DNA of 64,000 nt from Cymbomonas tetramitiformis. Taxonomy: Eukaryota > Chlorophyta > Pyramimonadophyceae > Pyramimonadales > Pyramimonadaceae. A model generated the notes under the pieces. The model saw only the letters and a program-made list of their open reading frames with translations, was not told where the DNA came from and searched no databases. The stretch spans positions 56,720 through 120,719 of the forward strand of contig LGRX02024707.1 of NCBI GenBank assembly GCA_001247695.2. Reading direction: 5' to 3'. The position numbers and the translations under genes were made by a program. This document shows, one piece after another, positions 52,548-61,036 of the stretch (the first letter of the stretch is position 1; each line of letters opens with the position of its first letter).

Positions 52548-53148
52548 TGTGCTAGGGTAAGTCACGAGACAGTATGATGGCGCGTCAGAGCTACGAGTGA
52601 CGGGTACGATGACAGTCATCAGTGACAGGCATTTATGTGACCAGATGACAAGGGGGTCTGACAGAAATGACTGACAGAAATACCTGACCCGAAAGTGAGT
52701 TTTGGTGGGAAAACCAGCAGTCAGAGAAATTGGAGGGAAAGCTGGTATGGCCTCCAATATTGCCAAGTCAGCACAGTTATAATTATTCAGAGTGATATGG
52801 AGTGGTTCGGAATACAGTGATGATATAACTGGGCTAGTCGGCAGATTCTATGATGTGACTGTTCGAGTTCTCATGAAGTATGATGGGACCTGACAGGAGT
52901 CGACATCGAGTGAAGTTCGAAAGTCGAGATCGGAAACCATGGCATAAAGCAGCCGAGCAGGCTGAATAAAACAGTTTTGAATTTGTTACTGAACAGCCAC
53001 ACCTGGCTGTTGTAACTCCGACATTTAAGAAAGATCCGATTCACATATATGTATCTTGCTTACAGCCATACATATCTCTTGCAGGCTTGAACTAGGTTCC
53101 CTGTATTGTTAAGTAGACTTAGAAGCTCTTAGAGAGCACCCCCGAACA
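52548..53148 (+). repeat. 3' LTR of the gypsy element
   Basis: Identical to the 5' LTR except one base near its end (AAGTAGAC instead of GAGTAGAC); followed by the CCTGT target duplication. Confidence 0.98.
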
Positions 53149-53779
53149 CCTGTCCTGGTCGTCTTCTTGCATTTCGGACACGTCGGTGCCTCTTCGGGAA
53201 GCAGACCTTTGAAAAGAAAATTGCACTTCTGGCACACATCCATCTCGTTGTACTTCATGAGGAAATCCTTGAAAAACCGCAGGCACGCTTGGTAGGTATG
53301 AGGTAGTGCTACCTCGTCATCGGTCGAGATTGATTCATCGTCGACCTCCAAGCCGCATACTCGACGTCGCAGAATTTCCAGGATTGTGTCAAAGTACGCC
53401 TGGGTCGAGTTATGGTTGGAGTGGGCCTCAAGTAGATCCAGTATGAAGCGGTTTGCAAGGGTAGTCGATTTGTCATGCACATTTTCTCCCTCCTGCAATT
53501 TAGTCACACAGCATCTGATTGATTTTGGTCCAGAGGGGTTCCACACGTAAGGACGCACCTTTCCAATGACTTGGAATAGTGATATAGTGCAGTTTTCGGA
53601 AGGCATTCAATCTGTGCGTATTGAACTTACCATGATGAATTCCGGGTCCCTTGTTCGGTCGTTTTCACGTTGCTCGCGCGCATCACTTTCCTCCTCCTAG
53701 AATACGGCGGGCATCCACTCCCATCAACCCAGCAATCCTGAACTAATAAGATGCGATGTAAGAATCTGGCTTACAGTGA

Positions 53780-54870
53780 TGGCTCTAAAGGTGTTCCAAA
53801 GGCTTGGACGATGCTAGGACTCTTCTTCGTGGGGGAATTCAAGGTTGTTCCAAAGGCTTGGACGGGGCTTGGATATTGTTAAACAATGGTTCCAACGGCT
53901 TGGACGGGATTTAGAACTCACCGAGTCGGACGATGCATACTCAATCGGGCTGAAGAAGTTTTCACGGATCTTCCGGAGCATCCGTTCGGCATGGTCATGA
54001 AGATATGTGTCATCCTCGTGTTCTTCCTCTTCGTCCGTCTCTGATGGTGGATCCGTCTCACCGTCATCATTCACACTTTCGGCACCGTCAAGAGAGTCGT
54101 TTTCTTCATGATCTCGGTCATTGGAGAGGCGTGCGACGGGCGGATGTAGGATCAAATGCCGCTTAATCTGTTTTTTGGAGTAGCAAAATCGGAGTCTGCA
54201 TTGATCGCATGGGCATGGAGTGCCTTCCGCGTTCTCGTTTCGAGCTAGTCCACGCCTTTGCCCAGCCATTATTCCTGCGAATCCATGTAAGAAGTGTGAG
54301 TTGTCTGACCGGACTTGTAAGGTTTTCAGATGCATTCCGGGCGCCCGGACCCATGGTCCGGCGCGTGGGAACGTGGTTCCGGGCGGTCGGAATTAAATAC
54401 CTTCAACATTCGGCAAAAGTCCGGTTTGTCACCTTTACATCAGGGTTTCTACGTTTTTAGGCACAATCCGGGCGCCCGGACAGGCCAGGGATTCCGGTGT
54501 CCATCGGTTTGGAAAAGCCATCTTAAAAATCGACTAGGTCTACTTCTGGGGATTCATCCAAGGGCTTGGAAATCCATTGGAATTGGACATTTGCTCCCAC
54601 TTGAGAAATTCCATGCCTCTGGAATTCCAAAGTGAAGCATTGGAATCGCACAAAGTTATTTAGAACGTTTTGAGGATTGCAAAAATCACCTAAGGACCAA
54701 TATTCCAACGGGTTGGCCCACCCAAACCAATGGCATGGAACTTTTTTGGTAAAAATCGACTAGGTCCACTTCTGGGGGTTCATCCAAGGGCTTGGAAATC
54801 CATTGGAACTGGACATTTGCTCCCACTTGAGAAATTCCATGCCCCTGGAATTCCAAAGTGAAGCCTCTTA
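53780..54870. repeat. CCAAGCC palindromes and a 114-bp direct repeat
   Basis: TTCCAAAGGCTTGGAC-type sites at 53,790-53,900 and 54,550-54,850. A block beginning AAATCGACTAGGTC occurs at about 54,524 and 54,752 with few changes. TCCGGGCGCCCGGA palindromes at 54,334 and 54,467. Confidence 0.85.
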
Positions 54871-55229
54871 TTTCAAAGCTTAATACTTGGCTGTTTTTTG
54901 TGTAAAAAGCCCAAAAAACAAAATTTCGGAAAATTTTCTGTTTTTTTGAAAAGTGGACATATGTTTGGCCCCGATGTTTTTGATATGCAGCGACGTGAAA
55001 AATGCAGAAAAATTGTTTTCTACCGTCAATTATGCACATCTTACGGGAAATTTCTAAAAATAGAGCTGCGACGAATTCTGTAGAAGGACTTGCTCCAAAA
55101 ATAAAAAGCAACAGTCCAGAAAACAGAAATATACAGTATAGCGATGGACTGCTCAGATCGAAGATTAAATTGGATTCGTCGTGCACGAATGGTTGGATCG
55201 ACTGCTCAGTCTTTCGCCGTACGTAGTAG

Positions 55230-55312
55230 AATCGCGAGTAATCGCGAGTAATCGCGAGTAATCGCGAGTAATCGTTAGTAATCGCGAGTAATCGCGAGTA
55301 ATCGCGAGCATC
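55230..55312. repeat. 10-bp tandem repeat ATCGCGAGTA, about 7 copies
   Basis: One unit is ATCGTTAGTA. Centred on TCGCGA palindromes. Lies inside the CACTA-like element. Confidence 0.95.
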
Positions 55313-56454
55313 GCGACCTTTGAAGACGATGGATTTTCAAATGGCTAGACGAACGGTACTCTGTGACTGTGGACTGTGGACACAGTGAAGACCCGACACT
55401 TTACAATACGGAACTTCATATTTCACCTCAACGCCGTCGAAGACTTGCAGTATTGTATGTCCAGGTTTGTACTGTAATTATCTATATGAGCTTAGCCGTG
55501 TCTTCTTTCTTCTCATTTTTCGCAAGATTACTTTGTGGAGATCTGCAGGAAATTCTCCGGTGACGCTCGGGTCCGGGACGTAAACGCGATTCCAGGAAGT
55601 CTGAAAGATCTCTGCGGCGGAGTTATTCAAACGGTACGGGCTCAATTCGCTGTGACACTGAGAATGCCGCAACGACAGTTCTTGAACGTACCTGCCGTTA
55701 TCTAGCAGCCTTGCATGTTGCGCGCGCAGAGTTGTTTTCAGCATTTTGTTTGAAAACAGTTCAGCATCATCGTAGTAGCAACACCGTATCATTAATCCCA
55801 CAAACCTGCACTTTTAAAAATAGCGTCAGCCCAAAATAGTACCGATGCTCGAGAATCGGCCATAACACGCCGGTATGTTTTCCACATATGCGTGTAGAAC
55901 TGAGCTTTGTGTTTTACTTTTTCAGGGATTGGTACCGCCCGGGTCGAGAATTGCTCTATCGCAGGTAAGACTGTTTAAACGTTGGATCTGATTTGCGTTT
56001 CGTTGACTGAAGTTTATTATTTTACTTGCGGTTCGGCGTCTGATGAACGCTGATTTTGTTCTACGGTTTTACGGCATGTTCGCAGGTCGTGTTTCAAGTG
56101 CGTCAGTGCTTGCAATTAGCGGAACAGATTTCAATTTAAAAGTTTCAAACTAATTAGAGTAGTTTTAAGAGTAGATTCGAAAGCTTGCAGCTTTCGGTAG
56201 AATCCCTGACTTGTGATAGCATTATTAGCCTGAACCTAGATCCCACGCACTTGTAACTCTGTCAAGTAATGTTATTTATCCAATGATGATGACGTATTTG
56301 CAACTTAGCATCGCAACCTTTAAACTTTCTGTGTACAGCATGCACACGACATCATAATGTATGTGTGCAAAGAAACATGAAAACAATCTAGCAACGATTG
56401 CAAGTGTATTTTGGAACTGCGCAGTACCCCTTAACCCTGCATACCTGCATATTC
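55313..56454. other. CACTA interior, no confident exon
   Basis: A minus-strand 107-codon frame at 55,478-55,801 is open but has no recognisable features. May contain 5' exons or leader of the Tnp2-like gene. Confidence 0.35.
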
Positions 56455-57391
56455 TCACTGTAAATGTATTTGGAGCCATGGTTCCAAGTCTTTGGAACCA
56501 TGTCCGTTTAAGCCTTTGGAGCCATATATGTTTAAGCCTTTTGGAAACGTTGTTCCAAATCGTTGGAAATGCGGTTCCAAGCGTTTGAAATTAATGAAAT
56601 GTATGAAGCAAAATAAATGTATTTGGAACCATGGTTCCAAGCCCTTGGAACATGTCCGTCCAAGCTTTTGGAAACATTGTTCCAAAGCTTTGGAACAATG
56701 GAACCTGGCCATGCAATTCTCGTTTAACAGATTCTAAGCCCCGTCCAAGCCCTCGGAACTCGCTTGGAACCTTAATTTAACAGCTTCCAAGCCCTTGGAA
56801 TCACGTTGGAATCTCTGTTTAACTGAGTCCAAGCCCTATCCAAGCCCTTGGAACCCCCTCGGAAACTTCTTTTGACGGAGTCCAAGACCCGTCCAAGTCT
56901 TTGGAACCCCTTTGGAACCTGTTTTTTTGCAGCGTCCAAGCCCTTGGACCCTCCTCGGAATCACCGTTTGGCAGAGTCTAAGCCCCGTCCAAGCCTTTGG
57001 AACCCCATTGGAATGCCCGTTTAACAAGGTCCGAGCCCCGTCCAAGCATTTGGAACCCCCTTGGAATCGCCAATCTAAAAAAATCCTATGGGAATCCAAG
57101 CCGATGGTCCAAGCGGGTCCAACGGGGTTCCAAGCTGACGGTCCAGATGGGTCCTATGGACTTCCAAGCCGAGGGTCCAACGGCTTGGAACCCCTTTGGA
57201 ATCGTGTGTAAATTCCAAGGGGGTTCCAAGGGCTTGGATAGCAAATGTCCAGGTCCAAGCCGTTGGACCGCGGCTTGGACGGGGCTTGGACCTGGACATT
57301 TGCTGTCCAAGCCCTTGGAATTCCCAGTGTTAACGCCAACGCCTCTCAAACACACACCTGTCCTATCGGGCCCTACGGGGTTCCAAGCCGA
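56455..57391. repeat. right subterminal array of CCAAGCCCTTGG palindromes
   Basis: Repeated every 55-70 bp in the pattern TCCAAGCCC(C)GTCCAAG then CCCTTGGAACCCC, spaced by AT-richer TTTAACAGA linkers. Mirrors the array at 37.3-38.4 kb in inverted position. Confidence 0.88.
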
Positions 57392-57428
57392 CGGTCCAAG
57401 CCCTTGGAATGTTCCTTATTTTGTAGGG
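57392..57428. repeat. right TIR of the CACTA-like element
   Basis: Ends ...TTATTTTGTAGGG; reverse complement CCCTACAAAATAAGG. AGG duplication follows at 57,429-57,431. Confidence 0.85.
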
Positions 57429-57461
57429 AGGAGCCTACATACAGTGATATTTGAGGAGAAG

Positions 57462-60400
57462 ATGGAGTACAGTGACTCCACTCGCCTTGCCCTTGGCACT
57501 CTGCCCATATATACGGGCACCAAGGAGGAAGACCGGCCTAAGTTCTTGAGGGACTTCGCCCTCATGTGCGAGAACTTCATACGCCAGCACAACGCCAGCA
57601 TCAGGAAGAAGCTCAGGTCCGTGGCGAACGCTAATCTCACTGAAGCGCAAAAGAAAGCCCTGAGGGAGACACCTCCTGACTGGGAGACACTTTGGGATAT
57701 CGTCCCCGCGTGTCTAGCTGGTGAGAACTCGCAAAGCCTCAGCTGGTGGCGTGAGAATTATGAAAGCGGGGGTGTAGTGGCTTCGAACACGGATAGGGTG
57801 CTCAAGGACACCAGCGTACATGGCCCACTCGAGGGCTCTATCCCATGCGCTAGGCCCCCCTTTAATGAAATGAATGCTGGTACTACGTGGGTAATCGCGA
57901 GACCAGCAACAACCCAGGACGCTCAAGGAGAGGTGTCCAACGAGTATCTGACTGATGGTACCTCGCTGAAAGGGTTGACGGGTCAATATGTCACCCATGA
58001 CACGCAGTACTTCTACGCCCTCAGGGGCTTCATTGCTGCGCTTGACAAGAAGTTCATGATGAAGGGAACACAGGAAAAAGTTGATCTGTTGACCCAGAAG
58101 CCCCAAGAACTGGGGCAAGATGGTCTAACGTATATGAAGATGTGTCAACGCAGGGAGATGCAGCTCAACACCGGGAAGGTGCTGAGCGACGAGGCTCTAC
58201 GTACCTTCATCGAGGACTGCGTCGAGAACCTCCGCATCAAGATCTTCCAGACGCGGGTGAAAGAGCAGCTGAGGGCTCAGTTCCCGCCACCCAACCGGGT
58301 GACCTGGAAGGACCTGGAGGCCATCATCGAGGTGCAGGACAAGCTCAAGAACGATGCGGAGTCCTGGTTCCTCACCTTCCTGCAGGAGATCACTAGGCGG
58401 TGCGGCTGCCAGTATTCCACCTGGGAAGCCCGACAGCATGGCCTCGACCTCAAGGCCATCAAAAACTCGATCAGGAAGATAGAGTCAGCCGTGGAAGGGC
58501 AGTCAGGCGACCCTGAGACCAGCAAGAAGGCGGACACATCGCCTTCTAAAAAGATGAAGAAGGAGGTGAACGTCGCGGAGAGAGCCAAGAAGCCTGCGTA
58601 CAACAAGACACCTCCACCGGCAGAGGGCAGTCGTACCAACGACAAGCCCAAGTGTTTGCGCTGCTTCGGAGGAGGCTGGCATGAATCCGACCCCGAGCAG
58701 TGCAGAAGTGGCTACAAACACGTCAAGATGCCAGCGGGGTACCACGAGAGCAGGCTTGGGTCCAGTAAGTGGTGGGATGCCGAGAACGCCGCCTTACGGA
58801 TGTACAACTTGAAGAACCGCTTCAAGAACTCCGACTGGGGCATCCTGGTGACCGACTGGCAGCAGCTGTCCAACGACGAGAAGGACAAGTACCGTGCTAA
58901 GCCGCCACCAGCGGACAAACAGAAGAGCCCAACTGGTAATTCAGACGCACTGAAGGCTGAGTATCAGGGCATGGTGGCTGCCCGAAAGACTGTCAGTCGT
59001 GCTGGCAGTGTGAAGTCACAGGTGCTCTCCGAGGACGAAGGTTCCGACGAGGAGCTGGTCGCTTCGAACGTCGCGGAAAGGGAGGTGTACATCTCTGACG
59101 CGCACGAGGTGAACCACCGCGAGATCACTGGGCCAGGAGTGTCATCCGGCTCTCCAGCCAGCTTGCTCTCAGCACTGGCTGAAGAGATGGGCGAGGAGGT
59201 GCTCTCAGACGCGCTCAACACCCTAGGCTTAGGGGAGCTCCCCGAAGCACTGAGCAAGGGCGGTGAGCCCGAGGTCATGGCAGCACCAGCAGTAGCGCTG
59301 GGTAGCACTCAACACATGAGGGGATTCCCAGTGAAGACACCCGAAGAGTACGAGGCAGATGCGCAGGTGCCTATGGCGCCGGCAGCGGACGAGATGCAGA
59401 GGAAGGTGCAGCTCATGGCCTCTGTGATCAAGAGTCTGGGCGCGGCTTTCCGGAAGCTGGCTGCTGGGCTCGTAGCGGAGGGCAGGATAACAGCCCCCAG
59501 GGGTGTGGAGACTTTGGTGGAGCTAGCTGAGACCGGTCAGCTCCCCATGCCAGCAGCCTTAGCAGCAGACTGTCAGAGCAGTGGCGAAGGTGATGGTGAT
59601 GACGACGAAGACGACGACTGCCCAGGAATGGAGTCTGGTGATGACAGCGACGAGGAAGAGATCCCCCTGGACGAGATGCCGGAGGACATGGTGGACCAAC
59701 CTAGTAAGAAGAGAGCTGCTGTGCACGTCACCGCTGCGGCAGCCACAATTCAGGAGAAGTTCGGGGTGACGGACTTCAGTGGGAAGGGCGAGCTACACGC
59801 AGGAACTATGGAGGCCAAAGCCTACGAGCTACTGAAGAGGAAGATGCTCAGTGGCCTCACGGAGGAACAGCTCACAGCCATGGCGCAGGTTCAGCCCGTG
59901 TGTAAGCTCCTGAACGAGACGCTGGCACAAGGGATGGCCCTCGTGGCCTCTAGTGGGCTACTCATGCTGTACAAGGCCCTGCTCCTAGACACCGGGGCCA
60001 ACTGCAACATCATCCCCATTAGGACGGTCAACCGGCTCGGTCTGACCATCTTTGATGCGGAGACAGGGGCCAGGGTGGCCAGGTGCGACGGCAGCCCCGC
60101 GGAGCTCACCAAGTACTGTTACGTGGACGTTATTCTCGCTGCAGGCACTCCTTACATGACTCTGCACCGGCTCCATGCCTTCGTCACGTTCACCAACGAC
60201 ACCACGCACGTGGGACTTCCTGGTGGGCACAGGACCCCTGAAGAACGCGTTGAAGCTTACCATCGACCTCTACCGGGGTGTCGCCACCTCTGAGGCCGCG
60301 GTGTCGTTGAGCATGAGGGAGAAGGTCACGTTGCCGCTGATTGAACTGACGCCGCCTGCTGACGCGAGGAGTAAACGGAACGAGGACCCCAGGGTGTGCT

Positions 60401-60780
60401 TGGCAACTGAGATCTTTGATGACCGTGCTCCACCGCTACACGAGGCTGCGCTTTCCGAGGCAGTGGGAGAGGACCGTCTGGCCCTCTCAGGAGAGCGATG
60501 TGCATTCTCACGAGGACATCCTGAGCTAGTTGACCTCCTGGCGTCGTTCCTGGAGGAGCTCAGACTCAAGAGGTTCAACCAGGAGGAGAGGGAGATGCTT
60601 GACGCGCGCTGCCAGTCCATGGTGGAAGCAGGTATATTGCGACCCAACTCACTGATGCGAGCCGAGCTCACTGGACGGATCAACCTGCACGCCGAGAGCT
60701 CAAAGTTCGAACCACCTGCGCCTGGCACGTCCGTGACGGGCCAGATGTTGGGCCTGCTACAAGAACACACTATTCGATGA
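57462..60780 (+). pseudogene. Gag-protease of another LTR-type retroelement, one frameshift
   Basis: ATG at 57,462 (MEYSDSTRLALGTLP) follows the CACTA end by 31 bp. Gag-like helical region (TYMKMCQRREMQLNTGK, FIEDCVENLRIKIFQTR), a zinc knuckle-like CLRCFGGGWHESDPEQC, an acidic linker, then a retropepsin-like ALLLDTGANCNIIP near 59,980. Near 60,205 the frame changes by one base into TWDFLVGTGPLKNALKL and runs to TGA at 60,778-60,780. Reverse transcriptase is absent, so it is a 3'-truncated or non-autonomous element, or a domesticated gag-protease gene that has since been damaged. Its natural leader is likely 36.3-37.26 kb. Confidence 0.72.
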
Positions 60781-60805
60781 AAATGACATTATCATATGTC
60801 ATTTT
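60780..60805. terminator. 10-bp hairpin at the gag-protease stop codon
   Basis: AAAATGACAT, loop TATCAT, ATGTCATTTT, starting at the last base of the stop codon. Possible 3'-end signal or chance palindrome. Confidence 0.45.
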
Positions 60806-61036
60806 TAGATTTATATATATTTCATAAAAATCAGGGTTTAGTGATATTTATGCGCGAAATAGGGGTACATAAAGGCAACAAGGTAGAAAAGTGCAGTATG
60901 CGTACAATGAAAACACCGAAATATGCATACATGTATCATTCTTTATTCAAATGTTTACGAGCAGAGTACTTTTCACCCTATACCGTCGAGGCATGACTGA
61001 TACTATCAGTCAGGGCGGTCGACAAATCCTACTATT
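60806..61036. other. intergenic, no gene seen
   Basis: AT-rich stretch between the convergent gag-protease and methyltransferase genes. Confidence 0.6.

Larger units (their letters stand above)
39090..53148 (+). mobile_element. Ty3/gypsy chromovirus-like retrotransposon, 14,059 bp, complete
   Basis: Two 601-bp LTRs, a 5-bp target duplication CCTGT (39,085-39,089 and 53,149-53,153), primer site, gag, protease, pol and polypurine tract are all present. All three coding frames are open. Pol carries a Dam-like domain after RNase H, a chromodomain after integrase and a phage-type cytosine methyltransferase at its C-terminus. I found a single LTR difference (G/A at 39,652 against 53,110), so the insertion is very young and possibly active. 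Confidence 0.97.
38497..54269 (-). pseudogene. Tnp2-like transposon gene, core deleted, split by gypsy
   Basis: Exon 1: ATG 54,269 to donor near 53,920; MAGQRRGLARNE, CPCDQC, HLILHPP and an acidic region, like the transposase-associated N-terminus. A middle exon (about 53,606 or further upstream to 53,150) has FDTILEILRRR, LPHTYQACLRFFKDFL, DVCQKCNFLF and CPKC, the Tnp2 region with two Cys pairs. It ends in a CAG/GTGAGA donor, exactly where the gypsy element landed. After a short intron the last exon (38,882-38,497) has YGEILKVVKLVV, LVKCRWFPLE and a DSSSDDED end, like DUF4216 at the C-terminus of CACTA proteins. The DDE catalytic region expected between the last two exons is absent even in the pre-insertion arrangement. 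It may be an accessory DNA-binding protein or a deletion derivative. Confidence 0.6.
37264..57428 (-). mobile_element. CACTA/EnSpm-like DNA transposon with nested gypsy
   Basis: Terminal inverted repeats CCCTACAAAATA(G/A)GG match in 32 of 37 positions at 37,264-37,300 and 57,392-57,428. They are flanked by a 3-bp duplication AGG (37,261-37,263 and 57,429-57,431), the target length of the CACTA superfamily. The subterminal regions are packed with the palindrome TTCCAAGCCCTTGGAA. The interior minus-strand gene resembles Tnp2-type transposase ends. Without the 14,064 bp of gypsy plus its target duplication, the element is about 6.1 kb. The TIR starts CCC rather than CAC, and the DDE core is missing, so it is a variant or non-autonomous member. 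Confidence 0.83.

Noticed and set aside
53612..53634. Intron GTAAGT...CACAG in the CACTA gene
   Set aside because: About 20 nt is too short for a spliceosomal intron; the upstream exon border remains unresolved.
54686..55186. Minus-strand hydrophobic ORF
   Set aside because: Half of it is the duplicated 114-bp repeat with CCAAGG palindromes; no domain or splice support.
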